A stretch of DNA of 64,000 bases from Oleiagrimonas sp. C23AA (GCF_011759385.1 NZ_JAARLY010000007.1:62001-126000), one strand, 5' to 3'. Positions 17,274 to 28,363 are shown, counted from the stretch's first letter. Notes: generated by a model from the letters alone, not told the origin. Made by a program: numbers and translations.

Positions 17274-18983
17274 ATGCTCAGCGTCGAACGAACCCTCACC
17301 GAGCGCCTGCCGTGGCTGGCGCAACACCCGCGTATCTGCCGGCCATTGGCTGGTCTTTTGGGGCGCCTGGCCAACGAGTCGGCCTTCAATCAGGCGCTGC
17401 TGCGCATGGGGCAGGTGGAGGGCTTCGACTTTGTCGAAACCGCGCTTGATCATCAGGGCGTGACTTATCGGGTGACCCAGCGCGAGCTGGAGCACATTCC
17501 GGTGGATGGCCCGTTGCTGGTGGTGGCCAATCATCCGCTGGGCATGCGCGATGCGCTGGCGCTGCTGCACCTGATCGGTTCGGTGCGGCGCGATGTGAAA
17601 ATTCTTGGCAACGATGTACTGACCGCACTGCCGCAGATCAGCCGGCTGGTGATGCCGGTGGACGTGTTCGGCAAGGGCGCGGCTTCGCGCATGCGCAGCA
17701 TCTACCGTGCGCTCGAGGAAGGCCAGGCGCTGATCGTGTTCCCGGCCGGTGAGGTGTCGCGGATGAGCGCGGCGGGCGTGCGCGATGGCCAATGGTCGGA
17801 CGGCTTTGCCCGCATAGCCATGCGTACTGGCACGCCGGTGTTGCCAGTGCATGTGGCGGCGCGCAATTCGGCCGCATTTTACGGCATGTCGATGCTGGCC
17901 AAGCCGTTGGCCACGGCCATGCTGCCGCGCGAGGCCACGGCCAAGCGGCCGGTGCGCATCGGTTTCAGCGTCGGTCAGTTGATCGACGCCGATGAGCTCA
18001 AGCAGCGCAGTTCGGATTCGGCCGAGAATGCGGCCAAGCTGATGCGTCGTCACGTTTACCGCCTGGCCCGGCATCGCGGCCTGATCTTCGGCGGGCAGGC
18101 GCCACTGGCCCATCCCGAGCCGGTCGACCAGGTGCGTGCCGAACTGGAGGCATCGGAGCTGCTGGCCGACCTCAAGGATGGCAAGCAGGCCTACCTTTTC
18201 CAGGGCGTTTCCGACAGCCCGGTGATGCGCGAACTGGGGCGCCTGCGCGAGCTGACCTTCCGCAAGGTGGGCGAAGGCACCGGCATGCGCCGCGACATCG
18301 AGGAGTACGACACCCACTACGAGCACCTGGTGCTGTGGGATCCGAAGGCGATGCGCATCGTGGGTGCCTATCGATTCGGTCACGGTGGCCGCATCCTCTC
18401 GAGCAAGGGCATGAAGGGCCTGTACAGTGCCAGCCTGTTCAATTACACCCCGGCCATCGAGGCGCGCCTGGCGCAAGGCCTGGAGCTGGGGCGCAGCTTC
18501 ATCACCCCGGCTTACTGGCGTTCGCGCGCACTCGATCAGCTCTGGCAGGGCATTGGCCTTTACCTGCAAAAGCACCCGGATATCCGTTTCCTGTTCGGCC
18601 CGGTGAGCATGTCGGTGAACCTGCCGCGCGAGGCGCGCGAATGGATTGTGGCCGCGCATCAGCATTACTTCGGCACGCCAGGTCTTGCCAGCGCCCGCCA
18701 GCCGTTCCAGGTGTCGCCGCTGGTGATGGAGGCAGCCAAGGCGGCGCTGGCCGGCTTGGCCCCATCCGATGGACTGGGGCGTCTGAAAAACCAGCTTGAT
18801 GCACTGGGCGTGACCCTGCCGGTGCTGTACCGCCAGTACGTCGATCTGGTCGAGCCGGAAGGCGTGCAGTTCCTCGACTTCGGCGAGGACCCGGGTTTTT
18901 CCGGCTGCGTGGATGGCCTGGTCATGCTCGACCTGGACCGTCTCAAGCCAGCCAAGCGCGCCCGCTACTTGGGCAAGCGTTAA
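17274..18983 (+). CDS. Two-domain acyltransferase: PlsC-like plus GNAT/OlsB-like (OlsF-type)
   Basis: A 569-residue fusion. Residues about 65-240 form a lysophospholipid acyltransferase domain with NHPLGMRDAL (H87, D93, spacing HX5D rather than the usual HX4D) and the FPAGEVSR block (157-164). Residues about 300-530 form a hemolysin/OlsB-like N-acyltransferase domain, with VGAYRFGHGGRIL and LELGRSFITPAYW (403-415). The order matches OlsF, the bifunctional ornithine-lipid synthase: the C-terminal half N-acylates ornithine and the N-terminal half O-acylates lyso-ornithine lipid. The product here could also be another acyl-amino-acid lipid, so OlsF is a family-level inference. A ggggaga ribosome site supports the start. 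Confidence 0.78.
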   Translation: MLSVERTLTERLPWLAQHPRICRPLAGLLGRLANESAFNQALLRMGQVEGFDFVETALDHQGVTYRVTQRELEHIPVDGPLLVVANHPLGMRDALALLHLIGSVRRDVKILGNDVLTALPQISRLVMPVDVFGKGAASRMRSIYRALEEGQALIVFPAGEVSRMSAAGVRDGQWSDGFARIAMRTGTPVLPVHVAARNSAAFYGMSMLAKPLATAMLPREATAKRPVRIGFSVGQLIDADELKQRSSDSAENAAKLMRRHVYRLARHRGLIFGGQAPLAHPEPVDQVRAELEASELLADLKDGKQAYLFQGVSDSPVMRELGRLRELTFRKVGEGTGMRRDIEEYDTHYEHLVLWDPKAMRIVGAYRFGHGGRILSSKGMKGLYSASLFNYTPAIEARLAQGLELGRSFITPAYWRSRALDQLWQGIGLYLQKHPDIRFLFGPVSMSVNLPREAREWIVAAHQHYFGTPGLASARQPFQVSPLVMEAAKAALAGLAPSDGLGRLKNQLDALGVTLPVLYRQYVDLVEPEGVQFLDFGEDPGFSGCVDGLVMLDLDRLKPAKRARYLGKR

Positions 18984-19032
18984 GCGGCACGCAAGTGACT
19001 GCGTCCATCGGCGGCGCTGGCGCATCTGTCAA

Positions 19033-19066
19033 AAAGGCCCCGGGCGTTGCGGCGTCCGGGGCCTTT
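19033..19066 (+). terminator. Intrinsic terminator after the OlsF-like gene
   Basis: An 11-bp stem (aaaggccccgg, 19033-19043, with 19056-19066) has a 12-base loop; the T-run is short and interrupted (tttgcgttt), so efficiency is uncertain. Confidence 0.6.
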
Positions 19067-19116
19067 GCGTTTGCAAAAAAACTGCAATCTGATCCGTCTA
19101 CGATGTAAACAAGAAG

Positions 19117-19145
19117 TGGACTTTTTGCGAAGTAAACGTTAGATT
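19117..19145 (+). promoter_or_regulatory. Possible sigma-70 promoter for the first TonB-dependent receptor
   Basis: TGGACT (19117-19122) and TAGATT (19140-19145) are spaced by 17 bases, 4/6 matches each, in an AT-rich patch of the 359-base gap 18984-19342. Two copies of gtaaac (19105 and 19132) flank it. The rest of the gap, about 195 bases before the receptor start, would be a long untranslated leader; no coding or known riboswitch structure is seen there. Confidence 0.3.
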
Positions 19146-19342
19146 TTTACGTCTGGGGCATCGATCGACAGGACGTCTGCGCGGCGCAGGCAGGCCCCGT
19201 GCTCGCGAAACGATGGTTAGTGAAAGCCCACCTCATGAGGCCGGGGCGCGTGGCAGGTTTTGCCTGTGGCGGCGCACGGTCGCCGGCACCCGTTTGGGTG
19301 TCGCTCTCAGATGTTTTCTTTCCGACTAGGGTTGCTATCAAC

Positions 19343-21850
19343 ATGAACAACATCAAGCGCAGGTATCTGCCGGCGATGATCCTTATCACGCTGTGCGGTG
19401 CGAGCAGCGCCACGTTCGCGCAGAACACCCACGCCGGCAGCAGCGATCAGCGTACCGCGCAGACCACCCACGGTGGCCAGGCCAGTGTGTCTTCCACCTC
19501 CAAGGTGACTGCCGACAACACCAAGCGTGCGCGTCAGCTCAACAACGTGACCGTGACCGCGACGCTGCCGTCGCTGGGTGGCGGCCTGATGTCCGAGCAG
19601 GATGCGCCGCAGGCGGTGTCGACCGTGACCCGCGCCGCACTGCAGGAAGGCTCGCCGGGCGGCACCTTCGTGCAGGCCATCGAGAGCATCCCGGGTGCCT
19701 TCACCTCGACCGACGATGTCACCGGCCTCAACGATGGTGATTACTCGATCCGCGGCTTCACCAGCGACGAGGTGGGCACCACCGTCAACGGCGCGCCGAT
19801 CAACGACAGCGGCAGCTACCGCGTCTACGCCACCGAGTATGGCGATCGCGAGAACATGGGCGACATCACCGTGCAGCAGGGCTGGCCGACGGTGGATACG
19901 CCGATCGCCGGCGCCGCCGGTGGTTCCATCGGCTGGGTGACCATCGACCCGTCACACAAGGCCGGCCTGGACGTCAGCCAGACCCTTGGCGGCAACAGCT
20001 ATCACCGCACCTTCCTGCGCTTCAACACCGGCGACACCGGTCCGGTGCGTTCGTGGTTGTCGTACTCCAACAACGAGGCCGACATCTGGAACGGTCCGGG
20101 CAAGATGAAGGTCACCAAGATCGACGGCAAGTCGCTGTGGACGATCAACGACCAGAACTCGATCTCGTTCTCGCTGCAGTACAACCGCGAGGTCAAGAAC
20201 AGCTACCTGCACCTGACCAAGGCGCAGGCGGCCGAGCAATACAAGCAGGGTTATTCGGACTCCTGGACCTTCCCGGAAAACCTGAAGTCGACCTACACCG
20301 ACGACTGCGGCCCGAATGCCACCTACAACGTTTGCTACTACAAGCTGCACATCAATCCGTACAAGAGCTGGATGGCCAGCGCCGATGGCGAGTTCACGCT
20401 GAGTGACAACCTGCACCTGTCGGTGGTGCCGTACTTCCAGTACGGCAGCGGCGGCGGCAGCGGCGCCACCAAGTTCTACGAGAGCACCTACGGCGACAAC
20501 CAGTACGGTGATGTCGGTCTGGACCTCAATGGCAATGGCGTGGTCGCCAATGGCGACTCGGGTCTGGTCTATCACCTGAACCAGAACTTCACCTACCGTC
20601 CGGGCATCATCGCCAAGCTGAGCCAGGATTTCGGCGTCAACGACACGCTGGTCTACGGTGTGTGGTGGGAGCGTCCGCGCGAGCAGCAGGACGAAGTGTT
20701 CACGCCGATTGATCCGAAGACCGGCACGCCTTCGGATATCTGGGGCAAGTACGACCTGATCCGCTATCCGAGCGGCAAGATCCAGAAGCTGTACGACGAG
20801 TACACCATTACCACCACCGAGAAGGCTTTCGCGACCAACACCTGGACGCCGACCGACAAATGGACGGTGACCACCGGTCTGGCCTATATCTGGGCCAAGC
20901 GCGACGGTTTTGACTACGAGTACGCCGGCGCCGACTACGGTCCGAGCTACAAGACCCAGTTCGGTGGCAACGACTCGATGACCTACCACAAGTGGTCGCC
21001 GACGGCGGGTGTGAAGTACCAGATCGACAATAACCAGCAGGTCTACTTCGGTGCCGGCAAGACCTTCCGCACCCCGGTCAATGGCGCGGTGATGCAGAAC
21101 GGCGCCGCCGCCCATTATGCCCAAGCCACTGGCAGCGACAGCTCGTTCCTGGCGACCAACAGGCCGGAAACGGCGACCAGTGCCGACCTGGGCTGGCGTT
21201 TCTACACGCAGGGCTTTTCGGCCAGCGTGGACGCCTATGCCGCCAACTTCCACAACAAGCAGGTCAGCGGTTACGACTACGACAGTGGTCAGACCGTCTA
21301 CACCCAGCTCAAGAACGTGCACATGCGCGGTATCGCCGGTGAGGCCAGCGTCAAGCTCAACCACCAGTTTTCGTTGTACGGCTCGTACACCTACACGGTG
21401 GCGCGCATGCAGGACAACATCGATACCGGCAGCGATGGCATCTACAACACGGCTGGCAAGACGCTGACCAACACCCCGCGCAGCTCCGGCTATGCTCGTC
21501 TGAGCTACCACCAGGCCGGCCTGTGGGCCAATGTCAGTGCCAAGTACCAGGGCCCGATCTGGGGCGATTGGTCCAACACCGAGCGGGTAGGCGGCTACAC
21601 CACGTTCAACCTGAGCGCTGGCTATCATTTTCACAGCGACGCCTCTTGGCTGCGCAAGCCGTACATCAAGGTCAATGCGTTCAACCTGACCAATCGCAAG
21701 GCACTGACCTGGGCCAGCGGTGCGTTCCTGGCCTCCAGTGCTGGCACGCAGTACGACGAAAACGGCCATAAGCTGTACAGCTCGGCCATTTCCTACTCGT
21801 TGCTGGAAGAGCGCACCTTCATGGTCACCGTGGGTGCTTCGTTCTTCTAA
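19343..21850 (+). CDS. TonB-dependent outer-membrane receptor, substrate unknown
   Basis: An 835-residue receptor. ATG 19343 opens a signal peptide (MNNIKRRYLPAMILITLCGA, cleavage near AQN at 26-28), whereas upstream starts do not. A low-complexity Thr/Ser/Gln stretch leads to a TonB-box-like segment (LNNVTVTA, about 67-74). The plug (about 85-205) contains YSIRGFTSDEVGTTVNGAPI and ENMGDITVQQG, and a 22-strand-type barrel follows, ending in FMVTVGASFF with the terminal aromatic residue used in membrane assembly. The barrel is rich in Tyr, Asn, Asp and Gly. It is monocistronic, flanked by terminators, with no transport partner next to it. Substrate cannot be told. Confidence 0.9.
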   Translation: MNNIKRRYLPAMILITLCGASSATFAQNTHAGSSDQRTAQTTHGGQASVSSTSKVTADNTKRARQLNNVTVTATLPSLGGGLMSEQDAPQAVSTVTRAALQEGSPGGTFVQAIESIPGAFTSTDDVTGLNDGDYSIRGFTSDEVGTTVNGAPINDSGSYRVYATEYGDRENMGDITVQQGWPTVDTPIAGAAGGSIGWVTIDPSHKAGLDVSQTLGGNSYHRTFLRFNTGDTGPVRSWLSYSNNEADIWNGPGKMKVTKIDGKSLWTINDQNSISFSLQYNREVKNSYLHLTKAQAAEQYKQGYSDSWTFPENLKSTYTDDCGPNATYNVCYYKLHINPYKSWMASADGEFTLSDNLHLSVVPYFQYGSGGGSGATKFYESTYGDNQYGDVGLDLNGNGVVANGDSGLVYHLNQNFTYRPGIIAKLSQDFGVNDTLVYGVWWERPREQQDEVFTPIDPKTGTPSDIWGKYDLIRYPSGKIQKLYDEYTITTTEKAFATNTWTPTDKWTVTTGLAYIWAKRDGFDYEYAGADYGPSYKTQFGGNDSMTYHKWSPTAGVKYQIDNNQQVYFGAGKTFRTPVNGAVMQNGAAAHYAQATGSDSSFLATNRPETATSADLGWRFYTQGFSASVDAYAANFHNKQVSGYDYDSGQTVYTQLKNVHMRGIAGEASVKLNHQFSLYGSYTYTVARMQDNIDTGSDGIYNTAGKTLTNTPRSSGYARLSYHQAGLWANVSAKYQGPIWGDWSNTERVGGYTTFNLSAGYHFHSDASWLRKPYIKVNAFNLTNRKALTWASGAFLASSAGTQYDENGHKLYSSAISYSLLEERTFMVTVGASFF

Positions 21851-21887
21851 GTGCGCTCGACATGGGGTGGCCCCTAACGGGGTGATG

Positions 21888-21922
21888 AAAAAGGGCGGCC
21901 CGTCAGCGGGCCGCCCTTTTTT
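21888..21922 (+). terminator. Strong intrinsic terminator after the first receptor gene
   Basis: A perfect 12-bp stem (aaagggcggccc, 21890-21901, with 21908-21919), a 6-base loop and a run of six T. Confidence 0.9.
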
Positions 21923-22047
21923 GCGTTGCAGCAACGGCCGCGCTAAGGTCGGCCAGGCAGACGCCACGGGGCTTCGGGCTGGCCGTCGTCGGAACATCGC
22001 GGTTCCGGAGCAGGGGCGCCGCACGGCGAATGCGGAGCGCAGCACAG

Positions 22048-22065
22048 TTGTTATGTAACTGTCAT
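22048..22065 (+). promoter_or_regulatory. Candidate PhoB box upstream of the Oar-like receptor
   Basis: TTGTTAT (22048-22054) and CTGTCAT (22059-22065) are direct repeats with 11-base periodicity and a 4-base spacer. This is the geometry of the PhoB box (CTGTCAT repeated every 11 bases); the second half matches 7/7 and the first 5/7. A further CTGTTAA lies at 22073, off-register. A weak -10 (TAAACT, 22077-22082) follows. The box sits about 165 bases before the receptor start, within the otherwise empty 380-base gap 21851-22230. Confidence 0.45.
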
Positions 22066-22230
22066 CATTTCACTGTTAAACTACCATTAACGCGGCGCCG
22101 GTCCCTGGGAGATCAGGCCGCCGCATGAATCGAGCGGAAGGAACACGCAAGGGCCTTTGTCCTGAGCGGCGATCCGCTCGCGTTCGTTTCGCGGTTTTTC
22201 GACAACCTTGCGTACTTTGGGGCAATTGAA

Positions 22231-25200
22231 ATGAGCAATCATATCCGTCGTCGGATGCTTCCGTTCGCCATCGCGTCGCTGCTCGCCGCGGCGCCGGTGA
22301 TGGCGCAGAACGTCACCTCCTCGTCGATGTCCGGCCAGGTGCTGGACGCCAGCGGCAAGCCGGTGGCCAATGCCACGGTGCAGATCGTGCACGTGCCGTC
22401 GGGCACCACCAAGGTGGTCACCACCGGTCCGGAAGGCCGCTACTCCGCGCAGGGTCTGCGCGTGGGTGGTCCGTTCGACGTCACCGCCTCGAAGTCGGGC
22501 ATGACCCAGGCCGAGCAGGACAACGTCTACCTGCAGCTGGGCCAGGTTTCCTCGATCAACCTGAAGATGGGCGCCGAGGCCGCCAACGCGCAGACCATGA
22601 GCACCGTGACGGTGTCGGCCAGCGCCCTGGCGCAGACCTTCTCGCCGGACAACAAGGGCCTGTCCACCAACGTCTCGCAGCGCGAGCTGGAAGCCACGCC
22701 GCAGGGCAATCGTTCCATTGATGACATCGCGCGCCTGGATCCGCGCATCACGGTCACCGACCAGGGCGATGGCTCCATCTCGGCCATGGGCCTGCCCAAC
22801 CGCTACAACAGCATCCAGGTGGATGGTGTCTCCGTGGGCGACCCATTCGGCCTGAACGCCAATGGCCTGCCGTACCAGAGCAGCCCGATCTCGTCGGACA
22901 CCATCGCCGAGTACAACATCTCCACCGCCAATTACGACGTCACCTCCGATACGGTTGGTGCCGACATCAATGCGGTAACCAAGTCCGGCACCAACGAGTT
23001 CCACGGCTCGGTGTACTACAACTACACCAGCGCCGGTCGCATGGTGGGCAAGGCTGGCTGGTTGCCGTCCGATGATCCGGGCTACAAGTACAACGGCTTT
23101 GATCTGAACACCAATCGCGGCTTCACCTTTGGTGGTCCGATCGTCAAGGACAAGCTGTTCTTCTTCGTTTCCGCCGAGAAGCAGAAGGTGACGGGTATTG
23201 GTGCCGATTCGGCCAACGGACTGGACTCCAGCCTGACGGGCGGTTCCACTTCTAACAAGGTGTCGCCGAGTGATCTAGCCAATATCATCAATATTGCCAA
23301 GGACAAGGGTCTGGACCCGGGTGGCTTTGGTGGCCACAACAATGGTGTGTCGCTGCAAGACAAGCGCTACCTGGGCAAGATTGACTGGAACATCAGCAAC
23401 AATCACCGTGCCAGCCTGAGCTTCAACAAGACCCACGAGACGCTGCCGCAGATCCTGGGCAACTCGTCGAATACGGTGGGCACCAGCAATTACATGTACA
23501 CCAAGGACATCAAGACGACCAACGTGTCGCTTGAGCTGTACGACGACTGGACGGATCGCTTCTCCACCGAGACCAAGGTCGGCTGGCAGCACTACACCCA
23601 GAACACCAATGTGCCGACGCAGGCGCCTCAGGTGCAGGTGTACGTCAATGGCAGCAACGGTCCGTCGGTGTACTTGGGCGAAGAACAGTATCGTCACTAC
23701 AACGCGGTCGATACCAAGAAGTGGACCGGCTTCTTCGCCGGCACCTACTACGGTGACGAGCACACCATCAAGGCGGGTGTCTACTACGAGCGCAACAAGA
23801 TCTACAACTTGTTCGGTCGCACCGAATTCGGCGCCTACACCTTCTACAGCATGGACGATTTTGCCAACGGCAACTACCACAGTTACAACCTGTATCAGCC
23901 GGCCGATGGCTACTCCATCAATGATGTCGCCGCGCAGTGGACCTACAGCCAGTTCAGCCCGTTCATCCAGGATACGTGGCAGTTCAACGACCAGCTGTCG
24001 ATCCAGTACGGCGTGCGCGTGAACATCCCGCATTCTGACAAGGCGCCGATCAAAAACCCGGCCTTCGAACAGGCCTTCGGTTTCCCCAACAACTACACGC
24101 TGGGTTCGAAGAACCGCGTGATTGAGCCGCGCCTGTCCTTCAACTACAGCTTCGACACCGAGCGCATGATGCAGCTGCGTGGTGGTGTCGGCCTGTTCCA
24201 GACCACGCCGCCGACGGTATGGATGACCAATCCGTACCAGAACAACGGCATGACCGTGACCACGTACTACGTGACCGATCCTTCCAAGGCACCGTTCAGC
24301 GCCGATCCGCATAACCAGCCGATCCCTGCCGGTGGCGGCAACCCGCCGCAGATGGATGTGGACACCATTGCCAAGAACTTCCGCCTGCCGACCGTTTGGA
24401 AGGCCAGCCTGGCATTGGATCGCGAGTTGCCATGGTGGGGTCTGGTGGCTTCGGCCGAATACCAGCACACGCATGCTCGTGACGCCATCCTGTACCTGGC
24501 GCCGAACATCGGCACGCCGAGTGGTACCCTGCCGGACGGGCGTTACCAGTACTGGACGGTGCCGGGCGGCACCAGTCACACCAGCGGTCAGAACAACGGC
24601 AACAATCCCAACTTCACCTACGATTCGACCATCCTGGCCAATACCAACAAGGGCAAGACGGATAGCTTCACGCTGGCGTTGAAGAAGCCATTTGCACATG
24701 GTTGGGCGGGCTCCATCTCCGCGACCTTCAATCATGCGACCGAGGTCAATCCGGGCGCCAGCTCGCAGGCTTCCTCGGGGTACAAGTACATTGTGCGTAC
24801 CAACCCGAACGACGTGGTGGCTACCGAGGCCGCGCGTAACATCGCCAAGAGCCTGAAGGCATCCTTGAGCTGGCGCCATGCCTTCTTCGGCAACTACTAC
24901 ACGCAGGTGTCGGCGCTGTACATTGGCCATTCCGGTCGTCCGTACAGCTGGATTTTCTCCGGGGACGCCAATGGCGACCGCATTACCTATGAGGATCCGG
25001 TTTACATCCCGACCATGAACGATCCGCTGGTGACCTATTCTGCCGGCACGCCGCAGAGCGTGATCGATCAGTTCCAGAACTACATCAGCCATCAGGATTA
25101 CCTGAAGGATCATCGCGGGCAGATTGCCGGTGCCAACAAGGCGCACAGCCCGTGGGTGAACCAATTGGATCTGTCGGTTCAGCAGGAAATCCCGGGCCTG

Positions 25201-25479
25201 TTCAAGGGCAACAAGGGCATCATTCGCCTGGATGTCTACAACTTCCTGAACATGCTGAACAAGAAGTGGGGCGATGTACGCGATACCGGCTCGTATAACA
25301 CCCGTACCCTTGCAGGCTATGACGGAGTGAACGACCAGGGTCAGTACGTCTACTATCTGCCGACCGATAAGAACGGCAACTACCAGCCGCAGCAGCTGAC
25401 TACCTACGACGCCGGTGGCAATCCGACCCGTACGGTCTCGCGCTGGTCGGCCATGCTGACCCTGAAGTACACGTTCTAA
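22231..25479 (+). CDS. Oar-like TonB-dependent receptor with carboxypeptidase-regulatory N-domain
   Basis: A 1082-residue outer-membrane protein. Residues 1-25 are a signal peptide ending PVMAQ. Residues about 28-110 form a carboxypeptidase-regulatory-like beta-sandwich (SMSGQVLDASGKPVANATVQ, later GPEGRYSAQGLRVGGPFDV). A plug follows (SQRELEATPQGNRSIDDIARLDPRITV, then NRYNSIQVDGVSVGDPFGLN and the conserved DINAVTKSGTNEFHGSVYY), then a large barrel ending MLTLKYTF. This is the layout of Oar proteins, named in Myxococcus and frequent in Xanthomonadales. The ligand is unknown; protein or peptide cargo has been proposed for relatives. It is a single-gene unit closed by a terminator at 25522-25555. 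Confidence 0.92.
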   Translation: MSNHIRRRMLPFAIASLLAAAPVMAQNVTSSSMSGQVLDASGKPVANATVQIVHVPSGTTKVVTTGPEGRYSAQGLRVGGPFDVTASKSGMTQAEQDNVYLQLGQVSSINLKMGAEAANAQTMSTVTVSASALAQTFSPDNKGLSTNVSQRELEATPQGNRSIDDIARLDPRITVTDQGDGSISAMGLPNRYNSIQVDGVSVGDPFGLNANGLPYQSSPISSDTIAEYNISTANYDVTSDTVGADINAVTKSGTNEFHGSVYYNYTSAGRMVGKAGWLPSDDPGYKYNGFDLNTNRGFTFGGPIVKDKLFFFVSAEKQKVTGIGADSANGLDSSLTGGSTSNKVSPSDLANIINIAKDKGLDPGGFGGHNNGVSLQDKRYLGKIDWNISNNHRASLSFNKTHETLPQILGNSSNTVGTSNYMYTKDIKTTNVSLELYDDWTDRFSTETKVGWQHYTQNTNVPTQAPQVQVYVNGSNGPSVYLGEEQYRHYNAVDTKKWTGFFAGTYYGDEHTIKAGVYYERNKIYNLFGRTEFGAYTFYSMDDFANGNYHSYNLYQPADGYSINDVAAQWTYSQFSPFIQDTWQFNDQLSIQYGVRVNIPHSDKAPIKNPAFEQAFGFPNNYTLGSKNRVIEPRLSFNYSFDTERMMQLRGGVGLFQTTPPTVWMTNPYQNNGMTVTTYYVTDPSKAPFSADPHNQPIPAGGGNPPQMDVDTIAKNFRLPTVWKASLALDRELPWWGLVASAEYQHTHARDAILYLAPNIGTPSGTLPDGRYQYWTVPGGTSHTSGQNNGNNPNFTYDSTILANTNKGKTDSFTLALKKPFAHGWAGSISATFNHATEVNPGASSQASSGYKYIVRTNPNDVVATEAARNIAKSLKASLSWRHAFFGNYYTQVSALYIGHSGRPYSWIFSGDANGDRITYEDPVYIPTMNDPLVTYSAGTPQSVIDQFQNYISHQDYLKDHRGQIAGANKAHSPWVNQLDLSVQQEIPGLFKGNKGIIRLDVYNFLNMLNKKWGDVRDTGSYNTRTLAGYDGVNDQGQYVYYLPTDKNGNYQPQQLTTYDAGGNPTRTVSRWSAMLTLKYTF

Positions 25480-25521
25480 GGCGCGTATCTCAGGCCTTCA
25501 CGGCCTTTACAGGCAACACCG

Positions 25522-25555
25522 AAAACCGGCGTCCGCGAGGGCGCCGGTTTTTTTT
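25522..25555 (+). terminator. Intrinsic terminator after the Oar-like receptor
   Basis: A 9-bp stem (aaaccggcg, 25523-25531, with 25542-25550) is followed by an eight-base T-run that includes the end of the stem. It also lies just past the 3' end of the convergent pilin gene. Confidence 0.85.
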
Positions 25556-25570
25556 GGATGCGGGGCGCTC

Positions 25571-26107
25571 TCATTCGCTGCGGCAGCGATCAAGACGCTC
25601 GCGGCGTGCCCGCGCAAGGCGGATGCGTCCGGAGTTGGCTACCACGATGGCGCCGCCAGTGCTGCCGGGCTGATGTGTGCATACGGTCAGGCGCAGGTTG
25701 GAGCCAGGTGCCGAGCCATCGGCATGAAAGCGCACGCGTGGCCGGCTGGTCGCGCCCAGAATCACCACGTCATCCTGCGGATCGCCCTGACCGGTGAGGA
25801 ATGGCATATCGTCCGGGGCGCCATCATGGTCGCGGTCGAAACCGGCCAGCCAGCCCATTTCCCAGTGCTCGCCGTCGGCGCAGTGCTCACCGTCGCGGGA
25901 CGGGCAGATCATGGTGTCGCCGCCTTGAGTGATGGCCGCTGAGCGGGCCGCATGCAGGGCCATCACCAGATCGTCCTGGCGCGTGACACGGGTCGAGCGT
26001 GCACTGAAGCGCTCCATGGATGGCAGGGCCAGCGTGCAAAGGATCGCCAGCACCGCCAGCGCCGTGACCATCTCGATCAGCGTGAAACCACCTTGCGATG
26101 CACGCAT
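25571..26107 (-). CDS. FimT/GspH family type IV prepilin-like protein
   Basis: A 178-residue minor pseudopilin. The class III leader MRASQGG precedes FTLIEMVTALAVLAIL, so the prepilin peptidase would cut after Gly7 and methylate Phe; Glu at mature position 5 is present. The C-terminal globular domain fits GspH/FimT (AARSAAITQGG, ICPSRDG, then an Asp-rich FDRDHDGAPDD loop that could bind calcium). FimT proteins act as minor pilins and some bind DNA during transformation. No other pilus gene is in the window, so it is an orphan here. Confidence 0.88.
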   Translation of the reverse strand: MRASQGGFTLIEMVTALAVLAILCTLALPSMERFSARSTRVTRQDDLVMALHAARSAAITQGGDTMICPSRDGEHCADGEHWEMGWLAGFDRDHDGAPDDMPFLTGQGDPQDDVVILGATSRPRVRFHADGSAPGSNLRLTVCTHQPGSTGGAIVVANSGRIRLARARRERLDRCRSE

Positions 26108-26223
26108 GGCTTGCCTTCCCTGGCCAGTGTGCCACTAGCCTAGGGTGACGCCAGCCAGGCCTGCAGCAGGGTAAGGCCGTGACGGGTGTCGGAGTCATAC
26201 AGCGTGCGCTGTGGGTCGGCACC

Positions 26224-26229
26224 TATAAT
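26224..26229 (+). promoter_or_regulatory. Consensus -10 element upstream of uvrB
   Basis: A perfect TATAAT lies 30 bases before the uvrB start. The -35 region 16-18 bases upstream (agcgtgc) is a poor match, and no LexA-type palindrome is obvious in the gap, so SOS control of uvrB is not supported by what can be seen. Confidence 0.45.
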
Positions 26230-26258
26230 CGATGCAGGTCAGACCCCATGTAGCGTCC

Positions 26259-28280
<2,022 letters not shown>

Positions 28281-28322
28281 CGCCGTAGCATCAGGGCGGC
28301 GCAGAAAGTGGCAAGAAAAGGC

Positions 28323-28351
28323 TTGCCGGTCAGGGACGACCCCGGTAGAAT
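28323..28351 (+). promoter_or_regulatory. Promoter of tRNA-Val with GC-rich discriminator
   Basis: TTGCCG (28323-28328), a 17-base spacer and TAGAAT (28346-28351) give 4/6 and 5/6 matches. The bases after the -10 (gcgcggc) form a GC-rich discriminator typical of stable-RNA promoters repressed by ppGpp. The predicted start is about 6 bases before the mature tRNA. Confidence 0.7.
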
Positions 28352-28363
28352 GCGCGGCTCTTC

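Noticed and set aside
19952-22045. Long minus-strand frame opposite the first TonB-dependent receptor
   Set aside because: The receptor reads with signal peptide, plug and terminal Phe on the + strand; the opposite frame is a Val/Ala/Gly/Arg-rich shadow.
26108-26258. SOS (LexA) box before uvrB
   Set aside because: No CTG-N10-CAG or xanthomonad TTAG-type palindrome could be found in the gap by eye.
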